Part shown: positions 44,388-56,900 of the stretch, piece after piece
How the letters are laid out: every line of letters begins with the position of its first letter
How positions within the stretch are numbered: position 1 is the stretch's first letter
Assembly (NCBI GenBank): GCA_025506515.1
Contig: CM046451.1
Span: 69,755,430 to 69,819,429, forward strand
Direction of reading: 5' to 3'
Length of the DNA: 64,000 bases
Source of the DNA: Flaveria trinervia
Taxonomy: Eukaryota; Streptophyta; Magnoliopsida; Asterales; Asteraceae
The notes under the pieces: model-generated
Told to the model about the DNA's origin: nothing
Seen by the model: the letters and a program-made list of their open reading frames with translations, nothing else
Databases searched by the model: none
Position numbers and translations under genes: made by a program

Positions 44388-45900
44388 CTAAGTACTATCA
44401 TCGTCTGAAATCACTTCACTGTTCTTTTTAATCCCGTTGACCTCTAACAGATATAAAAACATCGTTTATCAAAAGATTTTGTGTAGAGGTCAGGGCGTTG
44501 AAAACCCGTATTAATTTTAACAACATCAATAAATTGTTTTCCAAACAATAATGTATAAAGTGATATTTAATGTGATGTGTTTGGTCTTAGGATGTTGGAC
44601 CAGATATTTAGTTACGCCTATAGCAGCAGAATTATCAACAAATATAAGAGTGTTAGAGAATTTCAAACCGTAGTCTCGCATTTGCTGTTGAATCCAAATG
44701 ATTTGTGAACAGCAGCTTGCAGCAGCAACATATTCAGCTTCACAAGTTGACAGAGCAACTGTTGTCTGCTTCTTACACTGCCACGGACTAATCGTCTCAC
44801 AAAGAATTGACATCCTGCTAAAGTTGACTTGTAGTTCATTTTGCAGCCGCCATAATCCGAGTCACTATACGCTATAAGCTCAAAGTCGTCGTCATGAGGA
44901 TACCACAATCCAAGTGTTGGAGTACCCTTCAGATAACGAAATATCCTTTTCACACGTATGAGATGGTTGACTTTTGGTTTTGCCTGATATCTAGAGCAGA
45001 GACACGTCGCGTACATGATATCAGGTCTTGAGGCAGTAAGGTACATGAGAGGTCCGATCATTCCTCGGTACATAGTGGCATCCACCAGATAACCATTTTT
45101 GTCGGGTGCTACGTCATGGTTTGTAGCAAGTGGAGTCCCAGCTGCAGAAGCATTATCCATATCGAACCGACTTAGAATATCACCTACATACTTGGTCTGA
45201 TGTAGAACTATGCCCTTTTGTGTCTGATCCACCTGTAACCAAGAAAGACTTCATCTCTCCCATGGCACTCATCTCAAACTCAGCTTTCATAACTGCTTCA
45301 ATTCTTTACATAGTTCTTCGTTTTTGGAACCAAAGATATGTCATCAACATAAATTTGAACATGCAGTAAGTCACCATCCTTTTCTTTGATGAATAGTGTA
45401 CAGTCAATCACTCCTCTACGAAATCCGTGTTTCACAAGATGAGTCGTGAGTTTTTCATACCGTGCTCTTGGGGCTTGATGGAGCCCATAGAGAGCTTGTC
45501 TATTTTGTAAACTCTGTCCCAATGATACGGATCCTCAATCCTTCAGGTTTACTGACATACACTGTCTCTCGGATTTCACCATGAAGAAACACACTCTTTA
45601 CATCCAGTTGATATACTTTAATCTTCATGTAAGATGCATAGGCTATGAAGATACGGATTGATTCCATTCTCACCACAGGTGCAAAGACTTCATTGTAATC
45701 AATCCCCACGACTTGTCAAATCCTTGAACTACAAGTCAAGCCTGGTTTCTGATTATGACCCCTTGGTCATCTTTTTTGCATTTCAAGACACATTTGGTGC
45801 CTATGACCTTAGCACCTTTAGGTCTATCCACCAGTGTCCATACACATAACTTCTTCAACTGAAGAAGTTCTTTTTGCATGGAACTCACCCAGCCTCGTCG
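44388..45900 (-). pseudogene. pol: Copia RT and RNase H (element 2)
   Basis: RT: 'QLDVKSVFLHGEI' (45709-45500 frame), 'QALYGLHQAPRARYEKL', and 'IYVDDISLVPK', where the usual 'DDIIFGS' is frameshifted. RNase H: 'ATMYRGMIGPLMYLTASRPD', 'YSDSDYGG', 'STCEAEYVAA', 'FVDNSAAI'. The C-terminus 'LLEVNGIKKNSEVISDD' ends at a stop at 44390-44388. Frameshifts near 45250, 45310, 45510, 44780 and 44540. Confidence 0.9.
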
Positions 45901-46516
45901 TTTTGGGCATCACTAACATATTTTGGCTCAAATTGAGACACAATTCATCAATACGCACCATTGTGAAGTTATCCATTTCCATTACAGAGGCATAATCAAC
46001 TTAGTATAGCTGATTTCTTGTCGGAACTCCTGATCTTACATCTCCAGTGACATTGTCCAGAGGATGATAAACATTTAAGAATAATCTAGGCGGGGTGGGT
46101 ACTACTACCTCATGATCCAGATTGTTAACAACAGGTTCAGTATCCGAGGCAGTAGAAGTGTGAGGTTATGAAGTGTTAGATGCATCAACCTCATATGCTT
46201 GTGTACTTGAAGTAGTAGGAACCGGATCCTCCTGATGCACCTGATCATTCTCCACGTCTTCATCATCTGATGAAGAGTCACTTACTTCTAGTGCTCCCTT
46301 GAATGACTGGAAGACTCACCTTGTGATCCTAATGATGTTGAATCTTGTGATGGTGTGTTTAAGACATCATACATCATTTCGCTTACCAACTCATCTTCAG
46401 GAGGGAGAGAAGGATGTTGAAAGACTTAAAGAATCCATCATAATTGAAGAAGAATGCGGGTCATTTTCCTGCCAATGGGGTGGTGTATCTCTAAACATCA
46501 ACGTTACACCACACTT

Positions 46517-47790
46517 CTACTTACCCGTTGAGTTGTTGTAAACTCTCTTATTCGGTATGTTGTATCCTAGAATGATTCCTTCTTCAGCCTTCTCGCTGAA
46601 CTTCCCTGATTGAGTTTTCTTCAGAAGAGTACATGGTGCTCCAAATGGTTCGAGGTACTCTAGATTAGGTTTACATTGTTGTAGTAACTCGTAAAACGTT
46701 TTGCCCTGACGCTTGACCATCAGGACTTGATTTAGGGTGTAACATGCATTGGCAACTGCCTTATTCCATAATTGAATAGGCAGTTTCGAGGCTGCTAGCA
46801 TCGTCCGGGCTGTCTCTATCAGACTGCGATTCTTTCTCTCAGCAACTCCATTCATTTGAGGAGTGTAGGCAGATGTGAACCGGTGAACACTTCCTTTTTC
46901 TTTGTATAATGCCTCCATCCTTGGTTCTTGAACTCGGTACCTTTGTCTGAGTGAACTTGCTGTACCTCCAGCTTGTAGAGTGACTCCAATGTAGTTACCA
47001 GTTCTTTGAATGATTCAAATGTCTGTGATTTGGATTTTCAGAAACATTACCCAAGAGAATCTTGAGTAATCATCTGTAACTACATAGCAGTACAGGTCAC
47101 TAGCAATGCTCCTTGTACTAACTGGACCAAACAGATCCATGTGTAGAAGCTCAAGAGGCAACTCAATAGAATTACCTTTCTTAGCCTTATGAGCCTTCTT
47201 GGTCTACTTTCCTTTCTTACAAGCGACAAAAAAATCCAGTAGTTGGAAGTTCTTAACGTTTACTCCATGCACTAGATCATTCTGAATCAAGTGGTTCATC
47301 TTCCGAGGATTTATGTTTCCCATTCTCCTATGCCAGGAGATGGAGTCTTTCTCTATTGCCTTTGACAAGAAGCATTGTACTTGATGATCAGTTGTGGAGG
47401 CCTTTGATAGATCCAAGACATATAAACCATTATATCTTGAAGCTAACATTAAGACTTGGTCCTTCGAGATTACATAATCCTTATTCAACACATAACACTT
47501 CTTGTTGTCAAAGACTACCTTAAAGCCTTTGTCACAGATTTAGGATACAGAAAGTAAGTTATTTTTAAAGTTGTTGAACATAGTTTACCTTATCAAACTT
47601 CACTTTTTGGTTTCCCACTTCTCCTTGAGCTGTGATGTAGCCTCCTTTATTTCCAGCAAACAAAACATGTCCTTCTTTAATTTGTTTGACATTTGAAAGG
47701 AGAGACAAGTTCCCAGTCATGTGCCTTGATGCGCTGCTATCAACAATCCAGGTATTTGTAAAATCATTATAGCGGACACCCTGCACATTT
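46517..47790 (-). pseudogene. pol: Copia protease and integrase (element 2)
   Basis: The protease active site reads 'DSSASRHMTG' (near 47735), with Ser in place of the catalytic-loop Gly. Integrase: 'WHRRMGN' in the zinc-binding part (His lost), 'LLHMDLFGP' near 47140, 'HSDKGTEF' near 46950 and 'NGVAERKNRS' near 46850 give D, D and E. Frameshifts near 47560, 47200 and 46920. Inactive copy. Confidence 0.88.
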
Positions 47791-47989
47791 GAAGGAAATG
47801 ATTAGATTAGGTTAGGGACCCAAGCCTTAACTAGCTTGGGTGACCCAAAGGTATCACACATCATAAATTCTACCCACTGTCCATTAAAAAGTAAAGGTAG
47901 GTCTGTTTTCTTCTTGTTCTCATTATCAGACATAGAACTTAATTTTTCTTCCATAAGCCAGTTTTGTGTAAGGTCTGTTTGTGATAAAC

Positions 47990-50328
47990 ATACGACTAGC
48001 TTACAGGTTGAACTTTATGTTCACTAATCCTTTTTGGTGGAGTAATAGAGCTCTGCTTTGAAGAACTTGGTTTAGTGTCATGAAGTTCAACTTTCTTCCT
48101 TGGTATCTTATAGTAAGGACAATGAGAAGCGATGTGTCCATACTTTCCACAGTTGTAGCATGATCTACTTTCAAAGTGTTGGTGGAATGGTTTCTGTGGG
48201 GAAGTATGTGACACATGTGTAACTTTAGGTTGTTTAGGTTTTGACACTTCTTGTTTAGATGTTTTAGCTTCTTTAACAAAATTCATGGTTTGAACCTTTT
48301 TAGCTCTTTAACCTTTTGTTTATTTGGACTAAGACATGGTGCACGTGATTGGTTAACTTGTTTGGTCTTTTTGGGTTCAGAATAAGACAAATTTGCACCT
48401 GAGTTTATCTTAACCTCTTCAAATGTTCATCCAATTGACAATAAGCAACTTACCTAGAGATTTAGAAGTGGCATCCTTCTATTTAGTGACAGATTCCTCT
48501 GATTTACTCGTGGAATCTGGATCACTAACTAGAGGAGTGGAAACCACATGATCCTTGCAATGTTGTTATTTACTGGTCTACATTTAGCATTTAACATTGT
48601 CTCATGTGGTGGTGGAACCACTTTGTATCCTAACCCTCCCTATTGTTTTGTTCTCTCACTAAGTTTTGTACTATATGAGAAGAAGTTGTCCAACAGTGCA
48701 GTTTTTGTTTTAATGAGTTTACTTCGACTTCTAAAACTGCTTTTTCTTTCTTTGTTTCTTCAATGGAGTTTAAATAGAACTTTATGTCATTTCCTTGGTT
48801 AAAGCAACAACCTCGCTTTCCCTTAGTTGTTTATTTGAAAGCTTTATTTTCCCTTGGTAACTGTGCTTATTTTGTTTTAAAATTTGGTTAGCCTCTCTGC
48901 ATAGTTACAAGTCATTTACTAAGCTATCATTGTGATCTAATAACCTAGCAAATTTTGAATATGTGATGTCTCTAAATTTATTACATTCAATACAAGCATG
49001 ATTTTCAAAAAGTTGGTCTATGGTACTTACCTGAGAAGGTTCAGTTGAATCAGCCATCATCACAGAGTTTGACTGTTCGGGTGCTGGTGATTCTAAACAG
49101 GTCGTTTTGGGACCTTCTTCATTCAGGTGAGTGACCACAATAGAAGTATTTTCATGATCTGACATTACAAGTTCAACTGCTATATCACCTTCACTTGTAG
49201 TGTCATCATCCAAAACCTCAACATTTGCAATGTTGGACTCACCCGGGGAAACAAAACGAAAGGTCCAATCTTGACCTTCATCGTCTTGTGCAGTCAGAGC
49301 TTTAGGATCTTTGCTTGATGATACAGCTTCACTTGTGGGTTTGTCTTTACGGTTGAATCATGAGAAAGGATTACCGTTACCTGTCTTCTTGGGCTTTACA
49401 CATTCATGTTTCAAGTGCCCCTTTTCTCCAATGTTGAAACATGTAACTTTGATTTTATCAAAACCAAAAGTAGTATCCTTAGTGGCTATCAAGTTCTGTC
49501 TAGTCTTCTTCACAACTTCTTCGCTCTACGGATAGCACTAGCCAATGCCCACATAATATCCATTCTTTCCAATTCATTCTCGTCCACCTGCTCGTAATCC
49601 TCATCTGCCAGATGGTAATTTCCGATCTTTCCTGAAACTAGACCATCATAAGAATGAACGACTGTAGCTAAGAGGTCCATATGCTCCTTTTCAACCTCCA
49701 TACTGTTATTCCCGAGATTCTCGGTCTTCAACTTCATGGTGTTTAATTCAGGTACTATATATTGGGTGGTAGATGACCTAGACATTTCAGATACTGAAGT
49801 AAAGGCTTGCGGAGGAGCTGTAGAACTTGATACAAAAGCAGATTGAAGTGGTGCTCCTTAGCTTTTTGAAGTTGAAGTTGAATTATACAGAGACGGGTTT
49901 TGATCATACGATCATTACTGAGACCTGTACTTCATCCTCAGTTCATCCTCCCTTAGTTTCAGGATGAAGTCGTTTATGTCTAATTTGGCTAGGAAATTGT
50001 ATAGTCTCAAATTAGACACAAATGAGTCCCACTTCTCTGCCAGACCATTGGCAAAGCTTGAGACCTTATCTTCCATTGACGTTGTAACCCCGTGAGTGTG
50101 CAACTCACTCATTAAATGGAAGAATCGGTGGATGACATCATCCAAGCTCTCCTTGCCTATCGATGAGAAGTTATCGAACTCCTTCTTCAAAGCGTTCGCC
50201 TTTAGAGCTTTTAATGATGCATTCGCGTCGTATCGTTTTTCCAGAGCCTTCCATAATTTCTTTGCCCTCTTATTCTCAGAAAATTGGTGGAATATACCCT
50301 TAGGTATCGAGTGAGAGGGTAGGAGCAT
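47990..50328 (-). pseudogene. gag: Copia gag, 5' truncated (element 2)
   Basis: Starts inside the capsid part ('SIPKGIFHQFSENKRAKKLW' region, 50328) and lacks the first 90 or so residues seen in element 1. Knuckle 1 reads 'CFNIGEKGHLKHEC' (near 49440), second Cys lost. Knuckle 2 reads 'CYNCGKYGHIASHC' (near 48160) and is intact, confirming that this gag type has two CCHC knuckles separated by acidic and coiled-coil regions. Frameshifts and stops throughout. Confidence 0.85.
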
Positions 50329-50330
50329 TC

Positions 50331-52439
50331 TTATAGAGCCTTTTCGACCTCTTTTTTTCTTTGATCTTAAGGATCAGTTCTGTATCTTCTGTGTCATTCC
50401 ACTCTATTAACAGTTCTATTTTTGCGGTTCATTAACTTCCTCGAAGGGAAGAGAGATAGGTTCATCTATATTGTAGTTCCAAGTTCCTAAGTACTTTAAT
50501 TTGGCTACACTCAACACATTATCTTAAGTATTTGACTAGGGGACCACCCTAATAGCAGCTTCCTTGATGCCTAGACCCTCTTGAGCTCTCTCCCCTTAGC
50601 TTACTCTTCATCTCTCTCTCTCTCTCTATCTCTCTCTCTTCTTCTCGTCAATCTCCTCTAGAGTTAGCTTCCTTTTTCCTTTGTCACTGACATGCCATGG
50701 TGACTCAAAGTGGAGGGAGCTTTGGCCTTGATTGCTTGGTTCAGTACCTAAAGGTTGATGATGTTGAAACACCTTCAAAATAGAGAGAGGTTGTGAAACA
50801 CCTTCACTAGTTGATGCCTTACTAAGGGTTGATAAGGTTGAAGTAGTTCCTGTAACAAGGTTCATAAGGTCTATCACTGGGTCTTTAGTCAAGGATTCCC
50901 CTTTCAAAGCTAATCTTAGGTTCCACCTCAACATCCAATATACCAATGACATTGCTTGTTATTCTTTGTCATCTTCTTTGCCTAAACTTTACAACAATCT
51001 TATGTTGAATCCTCTTAGCTAGTCTGTCAGCTTACCAGTTTTGACTAGGATTGCCAAGTGGCATGTGGACTAGCGGAAGACTGTCATAGTACTTCAGGGT
51101 CTGAAAATTGAAGACCTATTGCTTCCCTTGAAGTCTATGCAAAATCAAAGCTCTCCTGTCAGCATCATACCTCCACCCATGTATTTCATTCTCAGCATCA
51201 TAGGGTTGGGTACACATAGCTCTTGGAATACCCTCCTCAAATAGACACTGAATAAGTGAGTCTACAACAATATGGACTTTATGAATTTGTTGAGTACGAA
51301 CAAATTCAATTGAGGTTAATGAATCCTTAATGTCTATACTCTGTAATGAATTCCTAGGTTTTGTGATTGCGTGGACTTTCTGCCTTTTTTGTAATACCAC
51401 CCTTTTTCATAAGGAGGAACTAGTGGATAAGTCTATCACATCCACATGTTCTTGTGTTCCTGGTTGAGTCTTCCTTAAAGTTCTCCTAACTATTTTTTCC
51501 TTGGATAATAAAATATCAAGTTGCTAATCATGGACCCTCCTTTGTAGGGTAGTAACCTGAGATTCTAAGTGACTAACCTTGGGGACTAAACAAGTGCAAG
51601 TTTGACTCAACTTTTGCACCTTTAGTCTCATATTCCCCTCATCTTTGTCAGAAGAATCAAAACGGGATGAGAGAATAGGACCTAAGTCTTTTTCCTTATC
51701 ACCAACACTTTATTCTTGGCTGCTAGATTTCCCCTGCACCATAACAGTTTCAGGTGAAGCATCAAGGGGCAAGGTTGCCATGTTTTTGCTCTTATTGATG
51801 TAGTCAGTTGCTGAAGTGAGAGCCTCTTCCATATGGACCTCTGGAACTTGTTAAGGGAGATCCACCTCAGTAATATGTTGATGATATGGGATAAACATTC
51901 GAAAAACATTAGTAAGAATCTCCCCATGTGTAGGGGTGTAGAAGAGAGACTCATGGTACTAACCGAAGCACATGTCATTATCAGCATATAGCTCTAGGTT
52001 GGGAATGGGTTGGTTTAGATCTAGACATTGGGGATGATAAGTGTCCCTTGAAGGTTGTTCATAAGAGTTTTGAGACTTTGAGTGAAGGCTTAAGGCTTTG
52101 GGGGTTGTGAGCTTATCAGGTTGAGCATGAGGAACCTCAACATTGATCCTTGGAGATATGGGAGTGGTTTGCTCCTTAGGGGAAGTAGGAGCTTTAGTGT
52201 CCACTTTCTCCTACATAGGTGGTGATATAGGGGCATGCATAACCTGAGTAGCTTGTGCAGGGGTTCATTTGGATTTTTTAGTTTAGGTGATGGTTATTTG
52301 AGGCTATATAGGTGGTTGAGAGGTAGAAGGTGTGCGTTTAACACTAGGTGGTGCTGCTAGGTTGTCAGCTTGATCAATGAGCTTTAACGTTTTGGGACAA
52401 GGGACATTTCTACCCTAAGAAGCCCATAATAGGCTTTCC
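50331..52439 (-). pseudogene. Family-3 aORF, N-terminal and middle part (copy c)
   Basis: Follows the truncated RT. Decayed Pro/Ser-rich stretch (for example 52204-51959, 'MDTKAPTSPKEQTTPISPR'), then a folded-looking part with 'IHGWRYDADRRALILHR' near 51180-51120, which resembles the 'IIAW.Y...VKR' block in the aORFs of elements 1, 2 and 4. Then a Ser-rich stretch, a Lys/Glu-rich end and 'YLGTWNYNIDEP' near 50490. Several stops. A CT-dinucleotide tract is at about 50610-50640. Confidence 0.5.
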
Positions 52440-53164
52440 TATAGTCTTAAAGATGGCACTCATTTCAAATCTTTTTTTCACAAGCCTCTCAAAGTTTTTG
52501 CAGAGCTTTAGATTAGTTGATCTAAAGATAATTTCATCTACATATACTTGGACCATCACTAAGTCATTCCCTATTCCTTCGATGAAGAGAGTTGCATTTA
52601 TAGTGCCCCTCTTGTAGCCATGTTGACAGAGATACTAAGATAGTGTCACATACCACTTCCCTAGAGCTTGGTGCAACCCATAAAGAGCCTTATAAAGCTT
52701 GATGACATAATCAGGATGATCTGGGTCTGCAAAGCCAGGTGGTTGTTTGACATATCTCATTATTAATCGCCCATATAAGAAAGCACACTTCACATCAAGT
52801 TGGTAGACCTTGAAATCCTTGGATGCAGCAAAAGCAAGGAATATCCTAACAGCTTTAAGTCTTGTCACATGAGCAAAAACATATAAGCAGTCAACTCCCT
52901 CTTCTTGTAAGTATCCTTTAACAATTAGTCCGGCTTTGTTCTTGATGACAAGTCCCTATCATCCTTCTTATTTCTAAAAACCCATAATGTTTGTGGTGGG
53001 GGTGTGACTTAATGTTCCTAAGTTGGGGGATTACAATAAGTTGATTTGACAAATCCAAATTTGTAGAACTAAGATTTGGTAGTGGAGTTTCACCCCCCAC
53101 ATCACCACACTTATCAAGAGAAGCTTGATCCAATAAGTGTATGACATCATTGACGTTGTCTTCT
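52440..53164 (-). pseudogene. pol: Copia RT fragment (family-3 element c)
   Basis: 'GYLQEEGVDCLYVFAHVTRL' leads to 'FLAFAASKDFKVYQLDVKC', 'KALYGLHQALGKWYVTLS' and the active-site block 'VQVYVDEIIF' near 52540 (YVDE instead of YVDD). RT homology stops after 'KRFEMSAI' near 52450; the connection and RNase H are absent and aORF sequence follows. Confidence 0.8.
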
Positions 53165-53169
53165 ACAGA
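53165..53169. repeat. Target-site duplication of Copia element 4 (left)
   Basis: ACAGA here, ATAGA at 62890-62894 after the right LTR: one mismatch, as expected for an older insertion. Confidence 0.7.
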
Positions 53170-53911
53170 TGACTAGGTTGTGAGATTGAGATCTCACGTA
53201 GGATTGAATATAATGATTGAGTTAATGATTTAATGGCGGAATCATACAATCAAGAAACATTCAATGTAGAAGAAATACTCATAAATGCTTTGTATATATT
53301 AATGAAGGTGATTGATTACAATGACTGGTAGGGTTTAGCAAGAAAAATAATAATGCACCTAGAGAATACAAAATATTCTGATTGTCTATTTTCTATCACC
53401 TCATGTACGAGGTTGTCTATTCTATTGATAGGCAGACAAGATGCCTTTTACAAAATGACTAAACTACCCCTGACCTCTTACATCAGAACTAGTCTAAGTC
53501 TTGATCCGCATCTCTGCTTGTTCATGCGCATTGGCAAATATGGATGAGTTGACTTGATCAGCATTTCTTCACTTATCATCCGTATTAGTATGTCGGTCAT
53601 CCATATTAGTTAATGCGAATGAAAAAAATACTTCTGCGCATTTGTCTGGTCATCTGCATTGGCAAATGCGGATGAACAAAAACTTGTCCATATTTCTTCT
53701 TGGTCTTCCGCATTTGTTAATGTAGAAGAACAAATACTTGTCAGCATTTGTTATTTGCCTTCCGCATTGACAAATGTGGATAGCCATACTTGGTTTTTTT
53801 CTTTGGTGCAGGATCTTCATCCGTATTACTTCTTGGACTTATGGGAATCCAGCAGAGCAACCATCAACTCACCCATTGATTTGGCATGTATAATCCTTTC
53901 AGGGTCCAACA
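53170..53911 (-). repeat. 3' LTR of Copia element 4
   Basis: 742 bp, sense TGTTGGACCC...CCTAGTCA. About 7 percent divergent from 62147-62889 in the first 200 bases compared by eye. Contains inverted repeats of the CATCCGCATT/AATGCGGATG type (about 53540-53780). Confidence 0.92.
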
Positions 53912-53925
53912 ATACTCCCCCTAAG
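53912..53925 (-). other. Polypurine tract of Copia element 4
   Basis: Sense CTTAGGGGGAGTAT directly abuts the 3' LTR start TGTTGG. Confidence 0.9.
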
Positions 53926-56590
53926 GATTATACAACGTATGTTCTTCATGTTTGGGTAGTGATTGAGGTTGTGATGATTCTGCTGGGTCTTGTGATGGTG
54001 TAAAAGGTGCTGCATGAGCCGGATTTAAAATTACTTTGATCATGTTGACAAAGTCTTGAGCTTCTGGCATCTTTTCCCTGCTTAGTACATGGATCTTCAT
54101 TTTTCTCATATTGTAAATGGCTTCTAGTGGTAGTTTCTTAAGTGAAACTGGTTCCAAATAGACACTGTAGATAGCCCATCCCTATGAATTAAAAGAGCAC
54201 CATCTACATCAACTTCTAGTTTGACAATGTTGCCCAACTGTATAGGTGTCTTGTTTTTCTTTCTTTTTTCCCTCTTAGCACTATTCTGATCATATGCCAT
54301 CTTTAATATTTTGATTCACTTTAGAAAGAAATGCAGATCTTCTTGACCCAATTTGTTTGATATCTCTCTAAAGTGCCTTGTGTATATGTAGTGAATATAG
54401 GATTGATCCAATAGTCTAAATTCATAACCACTGAACAATCTGATTTCTACACCTTCTTTACCTCCCCACTTCATCTCAATCACCAATTCATAGGCCTTCT
54501 CATCATAAACAACATTTGAGATTGATATTGAGGAATGAGTGCTAGCCACCACTTTTCTTTTCAATGATTCTGTAGGTTACACCTTTAGTTCTGGAAACAC
54601 TACTTCTTCTGCTGGTTTTGTCTGTTTCATCTCTAGAGGGTTCTTGAATGAATTGTCTTTTCTCATGCATATGGCTTTCAATGATTTGAAGTTGTTGGTT
54701 CTCTTGAACATTTCAAGTATACCTTCAAATTCATACCCTATAAACATGGCATTATGGTTGATCGGTTCCAGATTAGCTAGTTGAATCTTAAGGGCATATA
54801 CTAGAGCAGAGTACTCTATAAAAAGTTGCACTAGCCTTGAGATTCTTTTAACCATTAACATATTCCATGAACAATCATACTTCCAGGCAATGATTTTCTG
54901 GTCAATTTTGCCTTTTGGAGTAGATACACCTCTAATCATATGCAGCACTGGTTAACCCTTCTTGAAGTTTCAGTTGGGAGGGTTCAGCAAACAACTCTAG
55001 ATATTTGTGAAGAACAGGTGCTAGATAGTCTTGATCTTTTTGTGTAAGTTGCATGTCTTGTGCAGAGAGTGTTGTTCTTGGCCTTTTGCTGAGGATTTCA
55101 TCATCTAACCTCTTTAGCTTTTCTTTTTTCATTGATTAAACTGAGTGTGGCAGCTGTCAGTGAGTTAGTTTTGCTGTTTCCCAATTTTCTTTTAGTCAAG
55201 CCATGATAGGTGAGGTAATCCTTCATTTCCCTATTAGTCATTTTATAAGGATTAGGATGTAGAGGTTCATGAGTTAGAGATTGCTTCTTCATGACAGATA
55301 GCTTTGGCTTATGAACTTTGGGTGAAATGGAATTCTCATAATCTGTTTCAACTGTAGGGTCCACCAGTTTATTGACTTTCTCTTCTTCTGCTTTCATCCC
55401 CTCACATGTCATGCTAAATACTTCATCAGCATCATAGTCATGATTGATCAAGAACATGGCTTTTATCATAAGGTCATCTATTTGTGCCTTTACCACCATT
55501 TCATCCACAAATTTTTCTTTTTGGACAAGACTATCCACCTCTATAGCCTTTTCAGCATCAATCCTCCTTCTATTTCTCCTTCTTCTAGATCAATAAAAGT
55601 AGCTTGTTTCTTTAATTGAGCCTCAACCTGCTCATGTTCTTCTATGAATTCAGCTATAGCAGCCAAGCTTCTAGGATCATCTCTTTTACTTTTCTTCACA
55701 TGCTCTTCTTCCACTATTGGTCTTTTGCCCTTTGCTTTTTCAAATAAATATTTTCTCTTTCTGGTATAGGTTTGAAGTGAAGGACGAGAAGAGGATTCAG
55801 GCTTTTTAATCTCCTTAGGCACTTTTTCAGCCTCAGTTTGTACTTGTTCATGATCATCATCTCCTTTTTCTTCCTTTTCCGTTTCTTCTTCATAGAACTC
55901 TTTTTGCTCCTCAGACATGACACAGCAGGTACCATTTGCATACTCAACTCCTTCTCCAAAGGAACTAGAGATTGCAGAATGACCATAATGGGTTTAGTGT
56001 TAGTCCCCTCGTCATTAATGAAATCACAAAATTCATCATCAATTATGAATTATTTAGATGTGAAGCTGTCTAGTGCACTGAGAAATTCTTCAAATTCAAC
56101 CTTTTCAGTGTGTGTAGCATCTGATTTTCCAAAATAGACCACCATTTCTAGGCTTGATTCTTCATTCTTTGATTTGCTTGTATCTTCTTCTCTTTGATCA
56201 TTCTTAGAAGAAGATTGTTTCTCATCAGCTATAACTCTTTCTTCATCTTTTTCACTTTCTTCAGCCTCAGCACTTGTTTGAATTTCAATCAACATCTCAA
56301 CCTTAGAGATTCTTTTATTTTGGCTTTCAATGTCATTTTGCACGTTGGAGATAATCTCTCCTTGTTCTTCAATCATATCCTCTTGCTCTTCCATAGCAAT
56401 GGTTTGAATAGAAAGAGTATCAACATGCCCACTGATATCTTCTCTAGAATGATTAGAGCAGTTTTTATGTAGTCAATCTCTTTATATTTCTCTTTCTTTT
56501 TAGCTTCATATTTTTCTTTTAGCTCTTTCAACTCATTCACCTTCTGAGAGAATCTAATCAATCTTTCCTCTTTTGTATCCATGTTCAAGA
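53921..56590 (-). pseudogene. aORF of Copia element 4
   Basis: From 'MDTKEERLIRFSQKVNEL' (56583) a coiled coil rich in Lys/Glu runs into an acidic Ser/Glu region (56394-56050) and 'MSEEQKEFYEEETEKEEKGDD' (55918). A Lys/Arg patch 'RKRKYLFEKAKGKRP', 'YDADEVFSMTCEGMKAEEEK' (55538-55101) and a C-terminal domain with 'QKIIAWKYDCSWNMLMVKR' (54948-54577) and 'YELVIEMKWGGKEGVEIRLF' (54564-54316) follow. 'IIAW.Y......VKR' and the following Leu pattern match the aORF C-terminus of elements 1 and 2. It starts in a frame overlapping the truncated RT. Frames shift near 56050, 55550, 54950 and 54570. No enzyme motif seen. Confidence 0.65.
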
Positions 56591-56900
56591 AGAAAGGATG
56601 ACAGAGTCTCATACCATTTTCTTGGAGCTTGGTGAAGACCATACAGAGTTTTGTTAAGCTTGTAAACTCTATGATGGAAATCTGGATTTTCAAAGACAGG
56701 TGGTTGACTCACATAGACCTCTTGAGCAATCTTTCCATACAAGAAGGCAGACTTCTTATCCATTTGATAAACAGTAAATTTCATGGATGTAGAATATGCT
56801 AGAAAGATTCACATTGCTTCTAGTCTGGCAACAGGTGCAAACACTTCATCATAATCGATTCCTTCTTCTTTAGTGTATCCCTGTGCCACTAATCTTGCTT
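56556..56900 (-). pseudogene. pol: Truncated Copia RT (element 4)
   Basis: 'KFTVYQMDKKSAFLYGKI', 'EVYVSQPPVFENPDF', 'KTLYGLHQAPRKWYETL' and 'FLLEHGYKRGKID', then a stop. The upstream part near 56880-56790 reads 'NKARLVAQGYTKEEGIDYDE'-type sequence. The catalytic YVDD block and everything after it is deleted. Confidence 0.85.

Larger units (their letters stand above)
38479..50330 (-). mobile_element. Copia element 2: rearranged sister of element 1
   Basis: Minus-strand interior collinear with element 1: gag (50328-47990), PR/IN, RT/RNase H ending at 44388, spacer, aORF. The 5' LTR, PBS and gag start are missing at the right end (about 50330). The left end carries an inverted LTR instead of PPT plus 3' LTR. 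It is inserted in the aORF of family-3 element c. It is clearly more diverged than element 1's own LTR pair, so it is an older copy. No TSD was identified. Confidence 0.85.

Noticed and set aside
50605..50640. CT dinucleotide tract as a GAGA-type promoter element
   Set aside because: It lies inside decayed aORF sequence with no transcription unit nearby; a simple repeat is enough explanation.
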